Assembly (NCBI GenBank): GCA_004794785.1
Contig: SJOL01010064.1
Location: 8,007-72,006 of the forward strand
Reading direction: 5' to 3'
From: Opisthorchis felineus
Taxonomy: Eukaryota; Platyhelminthes; Trematoda; Opisthorchiida; Opisthorchiidae
DNA length: 64,000 bases
The translations under genes were made by a program, and so were the position numbers. The notes beneath the pieces are model-generated. The model saw nothing but the letters and a program-made list of their open reading frames with translations. It did not search any database and had not been told where the DNA came from. Of this stretch, positions 1 to 12,700 are shown piece by piece (the first letter of the stretch is position 1; the number at the start of each line of letters is the position of its first letter).

Positions 1-156
1 TTGCGGATGAACCGATTGAGGTAGTAGACAAGTATGGGAGGCTCTAAAAAATCCTACACCCTTTCCATTGCTGCACAACGTTGTAATCGACGAGATTATT
101 GAATAAAATCCGGAAAGCCTTGAATACCGACGGTTATCGATGAATGTCTAGTATAT

Positions 157-331
157 TGTTGTGTCTGCGCGCTAGCTAGGTGACTTGGGAGTTTGGTGGA
201 ATTATTGCTATCACGTTGATAATATAGTTACTTGAGTGGGAAAACTTCAAAGAGGAAGACAAAGGACACCAGATGAAGACCGGCTATATTGCAGATGAAC
301 CAATGGAAGGAAGGGCGCTGCGGCTCAGTTG
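157..331 (-). repeat. 3' LTR of Gypsy element, slightly truncated
   Basis: Aligns to the 2458-2637 LTR from TGTTG onward but loses the last few bases at its upstream end (after about 331), where the integrase frame reads straight into it. No clear polypurine tract is visible there. The host sequences flanking the two LTRs (151-156 and 2638-2643) show no matching target duplication, which suggests rearrangement or decay. Confidence 0.8.
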
Positions 332-930
332 GTAAGTTTTCAGTGTGTCGGTTTTCAGATGTGGAATCACCTGCATTGGTGTAAATGGTTTTGGGTTACG
401 ACTGGACCACCGTCTTGGTGTACATATATGTTCGACTGGGGGGTTGTCTGTTTGCACAGGGGGCACATGTGTTGATGGTAACTCAAAAGTATCCAACAAT
501 ATGTTCAGAGTAATTGAGTTATCCGACGTATCCGGTGCAGCGTGTCCAGGGTGAAGTTGATTCGCGTGACGGACCCATGTGTCAGACTGTACGTCAACTT
601 CGTATATGATGTTACCCATGCGGCGCTTGATGTAACCATGAGTCCATTTCCCTCCGCTGCTGGGATAGTCCTTAGCCAAGACCGAGTCACCGGGCTTATA
701 GTTGGTGTGAACGGCACCATGATGGCGGTTGAACTGTCGCTCCATTTGTGTGTTCCTTTTTCGTAGGTGCGGGGGAGATGGGTGTACTACATCTATGGGT
801 AAACGGATTTTACGCCCAAAAAGCGCTTCCGCGGGTGAGTTATTGTTTGGCACATTTGGGTTAGGTGTCGCACGGTAGCTTAACTAGAAGATTTCAATAA
901 TCTCCGCTGACGTTCCCTCCCTTTTAAGTT
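284..930 (-). pseudogene. Gypsy integrase C-terminal remnant
   Basis: The frame carries SYRATPNPN and SPAEALFGRKIRLP near 800-860, the end of the integrase core plus the GPY/F-type tail with VRHANQLHP near 570. A TAG lies just upstream of SYRATP. The frame runs into the 3' LTR. The N-terminal zinc finger and the DDE residues are absent because of the internal deletion. Confidence 0.85.
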
Positions 931-1069
931 TTTGCAGTGTGGATTGGGCTTTGGAGCAATGTCCAAGACCATCTTGAAAAACATTAGAAAATTTTATTGG
1001 ATTGTGCGTGTGAGTGGCTGGGAAATGCTTGTACGTGTGAGATTTACGCTGTCACATACAGACCGTAGA

Positions 1070-1390
1070 GGGACAAAAAAGATTTAACTGATCTATCCAA
1101 CCAAGACCAAGCAAATTCAGCTCTGAACAATCTGTGAGGTAACAAATGCCTTTAAATCGTACATTGTTGAAAGACACATCACAAGTGAATTCACCAGTAA
1201 GCGGTATATTGTTGCCGGAAGCAGATTGTGCACAATGGTTGGTAGCAGAAAATAATGGCTTCCCAATTGCATTCTAAGTGGAACGTGAAATCAGTGTGAT
1301 GTCTGAGGCTGTGTCGAGCTGAAGACGGATAGGATGATTATTCGCGGAAAGTGTGACAAATTTTCTGCGTTTTGCGAAATCCACTTTGAA
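1070..1390 (-). pseudogene. Gypsy aspartic protease remnant
   Basis: The frame shifts relative to gag. It reads RLQLDTASDITLI near 1315, which is the catalytic D-T/S-A/G motif, and continues to LLGLGWID near 1090, the usual C-terminal LLG-WI signature. An in-frame TAG at 1274-1276 interrupts the conserved stretch just after the catalytic loop. Confidence 0.85.
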
Positions 1391-1429
1391 TGATACAAAG
1401 ATAGAACTCGATCGACATCGCTTCCTTTG

Positions 1430-2437
1430 TCATGTGGGAGCCGTTTTAGGTGCGCTCTTTCGGTGATCAATCGGCTTTGTTCTCTGTGGGAAACAAAATC
1501 CTTCCTTATGACCAGTACGGCGACACGTCTGGCACTTGTGTTTCCTAAACGGGCAAAAACGAACGTAATGCCAGTCACCACAAGACCAACATGATGTAGA
1601 AGGTTTATTGTGTTTGACATGGGAGCTGCGCTGAAACGTCTTAGTCTGATTTCCGGAAACATGGCGCACTATGTCGCATGAGCCAGCTGATGCTTGGCCA
1701 ATCATTGTGCTGTCCTGGTTCAGTTGGATGAGGCGATGACATTCAGCACTGAGCTCCTGTACGGTTATCTTTGGGTTTTGTTCAAGCTGGTGCAACAATC
1801 TTGTCCGAATGTTCGCATGACGAGAGGACTGGATGCCGGACATAAATATAGGGCATTTGAATTGATTTTCGTTCATATCGCTGAGCTTGAAACGCTCGCA
1901 TTCTCAATTAACAAGTGTTGTAAAACCGACAAAGTCATCATCCTTCTTGACCAATTTGAAGCATTGGTATCGGATGTTGAACAAGGACGTGTTGTCGCCA
2001 AAGATTTTCGTAAGGGTCTGGATAGTACTGTCGAAGCTGAGATCTTTGGGCTGTTTAAGAAGTATGTACTCCGTGTAATGGTTATGTTCACGTGTGCAAA
2101 GTTTCCTAAGTAATAGCCGTACCTTCCATGAGTCATCTTGCCTGGCGAAATCAACTTTGAATATGTCTTGGTACCTTTTGAACCAACAGTCGAAAGTTCG
2201 ATCTGCATCCGCGTCAAAAGTAAATTCGGTGATAGAATTATCAATAGAGTCTGCAGATTAAATTGATGGTTGACGTTTGCTGCCTTCTGGAGTCTGAATA
2301 CTCATATTTTTGGTCAGCGCTTCTATGAGTTTCAGCTGCGTGTGTTCAAATTGCTTTTGTTGCTGCAGTTGCGCGTGCTCAAACTGCTTTTGCTGGTGTT
2401 CCAAAATCACCTGAAGTTGATCAGCTGAAATTGACAT
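1430..2437 (-). pseudogene. Gypsy gag remnant
   Basis: The probable start is ATG at 2437-2435, giving a Gln-rich N-terminus (LEHQQKQFEHAQ). After a TAA at 2258-2260 the same frame continues through the gag core and a TGA at 1904-1906 to the zinc-knuckle region near 1560. There two boxes are visible: CWSCGDWHYVRFC (C-x2-C-x3-H-x4-C) and CQTCRRTGHKEGFC (C-x2-C-x4-H-x4-C). The first, a CHCC-type box, is characteristic of CsRn1-like gag. Two stop codons make it a pseudogene. Confidence 0.85.
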
Positions 2438-2457
2438 CGTGGGAAACCCGTCGCCAG

Positions 2458-2637
2458 TGTTGCGTCTGCGTGCTAGGTGATTTAGGAGTTTGATGGAATT
2501 ATTGCTATCACGTTGATAGTCTAGTTACTTGAGTTGGAAAACTTCAAGGAAGAAGACAAAGGACACCAGATGAAGACCGGCTATATTGCAGATGAACAAA
2601 TGGAAGAAAGAGCGCTGCGGCTCAGTCGGCTACAACA
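2458..2637 (-). repeat. 5' LTR of Gypsy element
   Basis: A 180-bp repeat bounded by a perfect 5-bp inverted repeat (TGTTG...CAACA). Copy 157-331 matches it closely. Just inside its lower end, on the minus strand, is TGGCGACGGGTTTCCCAC (about 2439-2456). A sequence starting with TGG one base from the LTR is where the tRNA primer-binding site should lie. Confidence 0.85.
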
Positions 2638-3331
2638 GAGAGGAAATGAAATCTCAGTGAAATATTACAAAGGGTAGAATTGTTCGTTAGGACCTGACCG
2701 TCCTAACAGATATGTAGAAAACAACTCCCGCCTCCGAAGTTAAGGGACAGGTGTTTTTTGGTGAACTGTCGGAGGCCATTCCTTTCTCTGGTCTGCACCT
2801 TTCAGCTAAAAGGTGTTAGTTCGCGCCCCAGTACATTCATTTCATTCCAGTTTATCACCTATAAACCATGTACCAAAGGTACTTTGGTTCAGCTGCTAGA
2901 GCTCCAGTCAGGGAAATTTGGGGAAGCAAGGATGTTGTAGTCAAACATTCGAGGCGATGAAATAACCGGGTTGTTCAGGAGCCATTGTAGCCGTTTGAAG
3001 AAACGCACCAAAGGCCGTTACCTTGATGCAGCCGTCTGTCTGTATCACAGCTAGGCACAGAATGGGTGTTATAGTTGAGCGATGTGATTATATATTATGA
3101 TGTGACGTAGAGTTATCTATACCTAAACTTCTGACGAAAGTAAAACGCCTGGGGTGTCAGTCACACCAGTTGTGACATGATAAAGTGAATGGACACTCCT
3201 GGTTACCTTCAAGGAGCCATCTGACCAAGCCAGTATCCACCGCACCGTGGTACTATTGCCGCTGCCTGTACGCAAAACCTTGTCAGCCGGCCTTCCTTAA
3301 AAACGTGAGGCCATTCATACCGTAATCTGAA
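2638..3331. other. No recognisable feature
   Basis: Short frames only; nothing in this stretch resembles a gene, a repeat family or a structural RNA that I recognise. Confidence 0.5.
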
Positions 3332-3334
3332 GAC

Positions 3335-3412
3335 GCGCCCGAGATAGTTCAGCTGTTAATGCGCTGATTTACTTACCGGAGGGTCCGTGGTTCGTAACCA
3401 ACTCAGAATTTG
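3335..3412 (+). repeat. tRNA-like SINE head
   Basis: TAGTTCAGCTGTTAATGCG resembles a pol III A box, and GTGGTTCGTAACC, about 45 bases later, resembles a B box. Spacing and order fit a tRNA-derived SINE promoter, but the body is not recognisable and there is only one copy. Confidence 0.35.
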
Positions 3413-3631
3413 CGATTGCTTCTGTCTAGGCTCGCACAACCCAGCAGTATGTAAACCTTTGTACTTCCATCGAGTTGCGCACCAGCCATGCACCAAAAAG
3501 GTGCCATGATTCGAGACATCTCGAACAACTAATATTCTAATGCTAGTGCTTGCCTTCATTTCAGCTTCCATCTTACTCGTCCATCTTCGCAGAAGTTCCA
3601 GTTTCTCTGATCGTTCTACCCTACGGGAGAT

Positions 3632-3744
3632 ATGAGTGGAGGTCTTGCCCCAAGCAAGAGTACAGTTTACATCAGCAACCTGCCTTTCTCCTTGACGAAC
3701 AATGATCTGCACCAGATATTATCCCCGTATGGGAGAGTGGTGAG
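3632..3744 (+). CDS. ZCRB1: ZCRB1 exon 1 (RRM N-terminal part)
   Basis: Encodes the start through YGRVV and ends in phase 2 at AG|gtaaac. It contains RNP2. A pyrimidine-rich tract ending in GGGAG lies 2 bases upstream of the ATG and could serve as a spliced-leader acceptor, since trans-splicing is common in flatworms; this is inference only. Confidence 0.95.
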
Positions 3745-6700
3745 GTAAACATTTTATGTTTTTGCTACTGTCGCAAGCGTTCAGAGTTCTGTTCTTAATG
3801 AGAAGTTACGGTTTGTAAAAAAAATTTATCTGTCAGTTACGTTTATCGCCGGAATTCTGGCTCGTGCACTGTTTCTGGAACCCTACGGCCACCAATTTAG
3901 CGAAGGCGAGTTTTCCGCAACAGAGTATCGTTGCGCTGAAGTAGCAGGAGGATGAAGAGTTATTTAGGGTGACAAACTAGATTTGCACTTAAAGCTGGGT
4001 ACTTCGAAGGAAGTGCATTTGGTATTTCACTTCATGGTGTTGGATCTTCTCACATAAATGATAAGCACCCGCATTTGTGTAGCTTATTTAGTACACAGGG
4101 TGTGGGTGGACGCTGTTTTTAAAAATCAATATTTACCCGTCGATAGGTACCGGAACCTTCAGTTTGGATTGTTCTCAACAATCGGCCTTTGGAAAACTTA
4201 TATAGAGTAATTCAGTGAGATATCTTCTTTGTCGTGGAGACATCAATGCTTTATCAGCTTGCGTCGACTCATGACTTATCAAATTATTCGCACATCAATG
4301 TAATAACATTACAGAAAATGAAAAGCCACTTGATCTGATGGGCCCCTGATGTACAAAGTAGGTCATTTAATCTCGAAAGTTTTGCTCGGTATATTTTGTT
4401 AAAATGCACTCATTCACCAATGTGTGATGTCTAAACCTGAGGTTTTCTACCAATCCCGGGCTAGCAGCTGAACTTCTGCTGCACATCCTGAACTCTGAGT
4501 TGTGCTCTTTTGTCTCTTTTTTTGCTTGATATCTTTGAATGAGTGAAGGCATTGCCCCGCCATCCGAAATCGAAAGTTGCCTTTCTCTGCCAATCTAAAC
4601 ACCTTGAGGCACTTTACGCCACGTCCAGCTTTACGTGATTTTAGGAGCACACACACGCGGCCTTTCCTTTACTAGCACATTGCTTGTTCGAAAGTTTCTC
4701 GGGCGAAACTCTGAGACATAAATGAGTCGCTCACTAATCCTCACTTGGGATTCAGGCACCGCATGCGAAAAACTTGTCGGAAGGAGATAAAGATAGGTTC
4801 ACTTTGTTCCTAGTCACCACCACATCAATGAAGAATCGAGATGAGGACGATGGCGATTTAACTTAGCAAGCGGCCCTGACTGACTAGCCAGGTTTATGAC
4901 TACGGCGATTGAGGTATTGAGTGAACGAATGGAGAATACATCCAAAAGCGTATATATCGGGGCATGCAGTGCAGCGCACACTTATCGTTCTAGCGAACAC
5001 TCAAATAGCCGAATAGTAAGTAAGTAACATGTTCCGGAAGCGGTGTTTTTCTTTTTGGGATGTTGTTTGTCTCCTTTCTTCATTCGGTTGGTCTTGATTC
5101 CTGCGCGTGTGTAAGGGATGCTCTAATACGCCAGAAACTTTCAGGCTGTGCAGAAGTGAGGTATGTTTTCCAGCAGGTCGAAACTACTTTATCCAGTATG
5201 GACCACGTCTATTGTTTTCTTGGCTACATTTATTCAAAATTCAGGATGTTGACCTCATTCTCTGTTTCGGACAATGTTATTTCGGAACTTCAGATGAATG
5301 AACGGCGACAGGTTTTAACCTATTTTGCCATAGAAAACAAAAAAATAGGATGGATAATGAACTATTGCCGATCCGCCAAGGCCCTTTCATGTTGTGCACA
5401 TCTCCCAACGTCTAATTGGACAATCTTGATAGAAACTAATTGTAAGAACGCCACATCGATACTCTGGTTCTCAGTCGCGTCCAGTTTACCAACCTGGTGT
5501 GGTATCCCTTCTCTGAGGGGATTTTCCGGAACCCTTTCCGCGAATGTCACTCCAATAGGCGATTGCCGTTTCTCAGTTTATATACCAGTTATTTGACCTC
5601 AGGTGGAATTGTTGCCCGTTGTTTATTCGTAAACCTGCTAACGGCCTGTGTATGTATTACCCCACACAAACTTCCAATTTTTGTCCTGATACCCATGTGT
5701 CTTTTCGTCTTCCAGGGTGACTATAGTCAAAGACCGTGAGAGCAGAAAAAGCAAGGGCATTGCCTTTGCATTATTTCTAGGTCGGAATGATGCCCGTCAG
5801 TGTGCATCCCAGCTCAATAACACAAAGGCAAGTATGTAAACAAAGCATGCCGAACATGTTACGCACATGAACTCACGTCAACAACTTATGCGTAGCCCCG
5901 GGCAAGTTGTATCGAGTCTCCGTTAGCGGATTGTGCTGATTGGACCATTCTGAGCCAATTACCTCTTGCATTTATACCTCACGACGTACCCCATACGGTG
6001 CACAGCGTTCTTCGCACATTGTGGATAGCGTTGTGCGATTTTCTTCAGCCAACTGACAACTTCAGACTTCTTGGCCACCTCACCTCTGGCACTGGCTGTA
6101 CTTGCGCCCTGTGGATAGTGCTGTCATAATAGACACTACCACAGAATTGAGTTTCACTCATATTTCAAAGCCAATGCTTCCAATTATTTGGCAGTGATGA
6201 GCTGAGAAGAGTAATCACTGATAAAGGAAACTACTCATAAGGTTGCTGAAAACTGTTCGACTCAACTGAATCTCTCATTTATGATATTCGAATAGTTTTC
6301 AGCAACCTTGTGAGGAGTTTCCCTCTGGAAACATACCCCGATACCTCGAATATCGTACCAACTGAAACTTGAGGCGGCCTTCGTGCAGCATATTCAGTTG
6401 AATATCATAAACGAGAGATTCAGTAGAGTCTCCCGTGAATACCAAATTGATTTCCAAATGAGTGTATTTGTAGTAATTACTGATGTTTAAATTGATTTTC
6501 ATTTCTCTCTGGTGGGTCCAGTGTTGTGTTCCACAATAAAACTAGCGCACAAGCAATGCACCTAATAAGGTCGGATGGACTTTGATGAGCACTGTCCAGT
6601 GCAGTCTTTTTGTATTTTTCATTTTGTAGACAAACATACTTTCAATTGAGACTTTGTTCTGTCAGTGAAGCCAATCTTTCCTGAAGAGCCGGGAAGCACA

Positions 6701-9700
6701 GCACAGCTCTTTCATCCTTTATGGGAATCATCAGTAGTGCTCATCTCACGAAAAACAGAGTTTCCTGTCTAATTGAGAGCTAATCACACTGCTGTTCATC
6801 CACTTGTGGTCGAACAAGTAAGCATTCAACCACTGGCTGGAAGGTCCCAGGTTTGAAACTCTTCGAGTTTCCTGAGATGGGTACTGCCTATGATTCCCAA
6901 TAAGCATGAAACAGCTGTTTAGTGCTTCTCGGCTTTTCTGCATAGGTTGGCCTCATCGACAGGAAGAAATCTTAATAGAAAACTCATGTCCATGTTATTT
7001 GCGTCCACCAGCTTTTGTCTGGCACATACATATCTACCGCGGTTTACAAACGTGAACTGTTCTGTTCGTATTTTGACCGCTGTAAGATAACCACGCCGAT
7101 GTTTGTCCTGCGCAGTAGCTCTTTGGTCGGACCCTGAAAGCTTCCATCGCAAAGGATAATGGAAGAGCAGCGGAGTTTATCAGACGCCGTGAATACCCCA
7201 ACAAATCCCGATGTTATGAATGTGGGGTGAGTTCCATCCCATTTTTGTCGCTGATTGTGATTTTATTTGTGAAAACATCATATTTCCGTGCCGACCGGTC
7301 TCCTGGTTGCACTTACCACTAATTGTATGGAAGCCCTATATATACCGAGTGTGCAGTCCCGGACATCTTGGAAGTTGAGAAGTGATATTTTATGCTACTC
7401 GAATTTGTCATAGTAACACAAATAACAATCAGATTTTCTTCTACTGACTTGAGACGGTCGTGAGCCTGGAGCCGCTGTTTGCTGAGGGCATTTGTCTTGT
7501 TTGGAATGTCGCCTAATTTGCACGTAATTTAGCTGGGATGGTACCCGATAAGAAAAGCTTCAACTTCAGAGTATGTTTACAACACACTTCGAAGTTCCGT
7601 GGTATTCAAACAAAAGGCCTACGGGGCTACGATTCCCATGACAGAAGTGCTCTTCGGATGGGCACTTTAGAATAAATTTTGTTGTGTAGTTTTGGATATT
7701 TTCACATTCGGAGGTTACATACACTAGCCGCTGAGATTTCCACTTACTAAACAGACATCACGAGTACTGACGTTGGGTGATCTTAAAGGTTTTTTTAAAA
7801 CACCGACCGGGTAAAGTGTCACTGGATCCCTGAAACAGAATAGGATTTTCTGGCCTATCCAAGTAGGCTGTTATCATGGACCACAGCCATTTCTCCTACC
7901 ATATATTCCCGCTGGTTACTTTAATTCGCCCACGGGTTGCACGCCTCTTGAGTGTGAGTCACTTCAGAGGGGTGATACATTAAGTAGCTGTGTTGTATCT
8001 TCCGTCTGTATTTCTGGAATAGCATTTGGAGAAAGTCGTATGACAGGAGTCGGCTGCTGGCCTGAAAGAATGGTTCGAGTTCATTCATGGGTCGGCGATT
8101 ACACTTATATACTTTTGGATGACCCATGACCAGCTCAGACTTCTTACCCCGGGTAAGCGACAACCAACAACAACAATCCATAGGGAATGTGTATTGGGGA
8201 ATAGAGATAACATAATAAAAATATGCGAATTTCTAGTTGGACACACAAACATTTTCATGCTTTGTACTTCTCTGATGTAAAACTAATGGTGCATTCAAAT
8301 TTCTTCATATGTCTCTCTTGCCCTGCGTTCCCGCTTTGTTCGAAATCATATTTCTTTTGTCCTCTACAGGAATTCGGTCATCTCAGTTACAAGTGTTCTA
8401 AAAATGCACTTGGAGAGCGGGTTCCACCGACGAAGAAAAGAAAAGATAGAAAAAAATCCGAGTAAGCTTAGATTCCTGATCGTAGCCTGAATGTATTTTT
8501 GATAGATGTCATGCAATCTGTCAGAATCAAAAACCGTATGCAATAGTACCCGCCACCAATGGATTCCTGTTTCATAGGCAGGCTACACTTCCTGATTGTA
8601 AGGCCTGGGGAGAGGACCCAGCCGACTTTGTATCACGTGACGTTAACTGCTTGATTGAGGGATGATGGGTGGTAATTCATTAGCCACTCGTGCGCAAATG
8701 TTTGGTTGTGGGTTCAAATCTACTTCGAGGTTTGTTAGGCGCTCACGACTGGTAAGTTCCAACAGCGATGAAGCAGCTGCACAAGGTTTTTAGACTTCTC
8801 CGTGTTTACGGACTTCAATGTCACTATGGAATCTCAGTTAAAAGCTCAGAACTATTCACATATGGATGGAATTTTGTTTTTCGCCAAACACTCTTATTTG
8901 CATACGAATTCGGTTTTGACGGGCGAATAGACTGAATCCAGCCAAATCTCTGGTTTATAGTAGCATTTTTTCTGCTTCACTCAACGTGAAACAAGAAATG
9001 AAGGTAATGAAAAATGACGCTGTCGGGAGGTTTCTAGTCACAGTCGATAATTTTGGTCTGAAAATATGTTCCATAACCCTGTGTCACTGAGCCCCTAGTT
9101 GTTATTCTGTTATACCATATTTATTGACGTGTTTTATGCACAACATCTCATCTTGGGCGTGTTGTGGACATCACCTTTGCATACCGCCACATTTTCCGAT
9201 GAACGTAGGGTGACAAGGATGAGCTGTGTTTCATCAGCTGTATTTTTGAAAAATCAATCAATCAGTGGTGTGATTGCCTCGCACTTGGAAAAGATAGAGT
9301 CACTATTCCTCAAGCACACAGGTCATGTCACTTCACATGATTTGATTTCGACTGATTCCCTTAGTTTGTAGAAGACCCATAAGATCTATGCGGCATTTTC
9401 TTTAGGTCTCAATTATGCATTTCACCGTGCAACTGAAGTCAGTCCATTCTAAAGAAGCTGAGAACTGTGTCATCCTTGTTGGAAATCGTCGACAGTGTAA
9501 ACCGTGAGTCTCTACGGATATTCAGACCGGCATTTGGTCACAGGTGGTTTGCCAGCATTTAGACAGGACTTTGTGTCACCATCCCTCAGCGGTGCTGCCC
9601 GCTGGATGGGCGACTACTCAAGTAAAAGTTCCATGCAATTTATATTGTGCCGGACTGATTGATACAATATTCAACCATCAACTGGAATGCTGTGCGTTCG

Positions 9701-12700
9701 AAGCCCCATAGAGGTGCGTGAGTCGTGCACTGCTGATTATTGCTAACAGGTATTGAACAACGCTATGGTGGTTCTCAAATGTTCAGCACAGGGTGACTCC
9801 ACTTGATAACTTATACCCACGTTTAAATTGTCAATTTTCCCCAACCGGCGTCAGTAACACAGGACAGACGGGTGTTACTGAAATTTTCGCGGCGTGTTGC
9901 TGAACCGACGTCCCTGGATCTTCCTGGAGCAATCGTTTTGACAATTTTGCTCAAGTGCTCGAGCTGTTGTCGGTGTGCAGTACTATAGTGCATCTATTTC
10001 AACATGGGACAGACAATTGGTTGCAACTAACTCCATACAAGGCCAGGAGTTCGTCCGGATGATAGAGGGAAGACCGTAACACCAGAGTATTTCAGTCCTT
10101 TCTCTTCCATTTTCTTTAGTTAGGGTTTCTTATATTTCTCAGCTATCTCCTTGATGCCACTCCTAATGTGTCAAGGTTTCTGCCTTCATCTGCATACTCT
10201 GGGGCTTCGTCGATAATGTTCTTCTTGACCTGTCGCTTTCTACTGCTCTGTGGTCAGGTAGTGTTTTAGTATATTTGCGATGCACGAGGCCATATCATAC
10301 GAAGTCAGGTCGGTCACTAGTACCTGTCATTTTTCCACGAGGAGCCTTACAGTACTCTAGATGAGTGTACTCAGGTGTCCGAAAGGGCAAATTTTTCTGC
10401 GTCCAATATATTTCCTCCTGAAAACTGACCGTGTCGTTCGTTCTTGAAAATCCAGTCCTCCTTGCGTTTTCCAGACTTCTCGCGCACTTATCAGGTCCTG
10501 TTGGATTTCGACCTTACTTGTCGATTTTGTTACCATTATGTGTCACCATCATTCACGGAAAGACCTCATTCAAACTAATGGTGTTGCGATAATTGATATG
10601 CCTCGCATATTAGATAACTAGTGTTCGAATCACAACACGGCTAACGGTATGCACCGTTGGTGAACTAAAGTGGGAGCGGAACTCGTTTCCGGCGCGTGAC
10701 GTGGATTCACCAGATTGATGGCAACCGCTGTCGACAACTGCGCGCCCTTATGTTACTCCAACTTCATCACTTCCCACCACGTGCCCTTAGACTTCGGGAT
10801 ATACTGCCTCCGAACATGGTTCTCGTAATTCAGTAGGAGAGACTGGAAGTTGTTGGTTGCCTTACAAGCCTCGGTAATTGTGATGTCTGATGTAGGCAGT
10901 GAACTATTGTCAAAGACCTAGGATCATGGTCGGTAATTTGCACCACTCGTGGCACTCATAAATTATCATTGAGTCTTAAGAGTCGCGTTTACCAGGCTAT
11001 GAGCCTCTGCAGATATTCGACAATCGGTGTCTCCGAATAGCCACTGGTGATGGTTGGCGTCAGTGAAGTTGTAAGGAAATAATTGGAAAACGCATTTGTT
11101 TGTCCCCGTTGCTCTTCATACATTTGACTGGGGACGTTGCGGGGTATGGCCTCCATCCTGGCAGTTTTTGTCCACACTGTTTAGTTGACCGTTTGGAGTT
11201 GTAGGTTCCACGAACTTGCGACCAATAGGTTGCATTGCTGCACGCAAATGACCCTGCTTAATGAAGACTCGCGCCAGTGTTTATCGGGAGTCGCTCTTTC
11301 CGCTGGACATCGTTGTATGTCTGGTCTAATTAGTCACTTTTCACGAAGTAGAGATGGCGCATGATTTTTGCTTTTGGATTGTGCGCGCGCTTTTGGAAAA
11401 TTCGACCGAGGATAAATGACAGAATTTAACACTGAGCAGAACATGCTTACGTTGATTGGGGACCATCCAACCGACCGGACAATTTAAGCTTCTAGATGGC
11501 CGGAAATCAGCCCCTCCCCTGTGACACTGGTGCACTTCAAGGATGTCTGTTGTCTCCCTTTTCGTCCCCCCATCAGCCACAATCAGTGACATTTCCTTTC
11601 CAAAATTCGGTACCATAAAGTACTTAGGGTTAACCCTCCTGAGAAATCCCAGCTGGTCCTCCCATGTTGAAACGGTCTTCGTCAAAGTCCGACGACCTAC
11701 CTTTTACTCACTTGGACTGAGAATGTTAAAGTACCACAAAACCCTGTAGTAAGGTTCACAAACATAATTATTCTCCCACGCTAGATGTGTTCTTCCTCAG
11801 TTGTATCCCCAGAGTTGATGGGAAGGACTTCTACCAAATTTCAAGATTTTTGAAGCACGTTTTTCGATGTATTGCAATTTCAAGAACTGTCCTTGTTGAT
11901 TGGCCAGTCAGCACAATGACGGTTACTCAGGGTTATTAAGGATACTGAACATTCACTTAACCTCTGGATGGCTCTGTGGTTAAGGCGCGAACCTACTGAC
12001 CGGTAGGTCTGTGGTTCACACTCAACCTCTGCATCGCGACCGCTCCTGTCCAAGCTTGGGCGACCTGGCGGTATCTCGGCCCTCTTGCTTCCTTCGAGTG
12101 ACACGGCAACTAGGCACTGCAAGAGTGTTACAGCTAGACCTTACCAACCAACGATATCCACTTCACTCCGTTGCGCCTGGCGCCGTTTCCACTTGCTATC
12201 CAAATCGCAATTGTCTGCCCTTACTGAAGATTACTGCAATTCTGCTCTTCATTACTTGATATCTTGTCTTCATAATGAATCGCCTACGGTTGTTTTATAC
12301 CTTTACAGCAAATATATCATTGTTTGCCTATTTGCTTAAAAGTTTTATAAGCGATTATTATGCACCGATGTAATTTTTGTGACGGAAATGCATTCTTGAG
12401 TACACCAATTCTCCCTTAAGTTAACCTGAAAAAATAGGCCAGTACTATTTTCACAACGGAAACTACTCACAGGGTTGCTGGTAACTCTTCGACAGCCCAT
12501 GACCGGTCTCCTCCTTATTGGGGCTCATCAGGTAGGCGCAGTCCGAGTTTCCGCCAACCTTATGTTCTGCGTGACTCAAAATTGGACAGATTTCGACAAT
12601 ATCATAAACAAGAGATTCAGTTGAGTCTCCTGTGAAAACCAAATTGGTATGCAAATGAGCGCATTTTTCGAGGCCAGTAATAGTTTCTTTCTCTGTCCAC

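Larger units (their letters stand above)
157..2637 (-). mobile_element. Internally deleted Gypsy (CsRn1-like) LTR retrotransposon
   Basis: Two similar LTR copies (157-331 and 2458-2637) bracket minus-strand gag, protease and integrase remnants. The frames match trematode Gypsy elements of the CsRn1 type: a gag core, a CHCC plus CCHC zinc knuckle, an aspartic protease with DTASD, and an integrase tail. At about 930-965 the frame passes from the first residues of the reverse transcriptase (VFQDGLG) directly into the integrase C-terminal region. RT, RNase H and most of the integrase are therefore missing, and the whole copy is only 2.48 kb. In-frame stops lie at 2258-2260, 1904-1906 and 1274-1276, so it cannot move by itself. 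The deleted copy could only have spread with help in trans; otherwise it is a decayed insertion. Confidence 0.9.

Noticed and set aside
345..766. Plus-strand frames at the left end
   Set aside because: They are antisense to the Gypsy integrase frame, which has clear conserved motifs.
1694..2113. 139-codon plus-strand frame
   Set aside because: Antisense to the gag core, which reads as gag on the minus strand.
3356..3712. 118-codon minus frame
   Set aside because: Overlaps ZCRB1 exon 1, which has unmistakable RRM sequence on the plus strand.
5060..5596. 178-codon plus-strand frame in ZCRB1 intron 1
   Set aside because: Cys-rich but with no family similarity and no splice context. Treated as chance or very old repeat.
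9099..9371. 90-codon plus frame in ZCRB1 intron 4
   Set aside because: No recognisable similarity; inside a well-defined intron.
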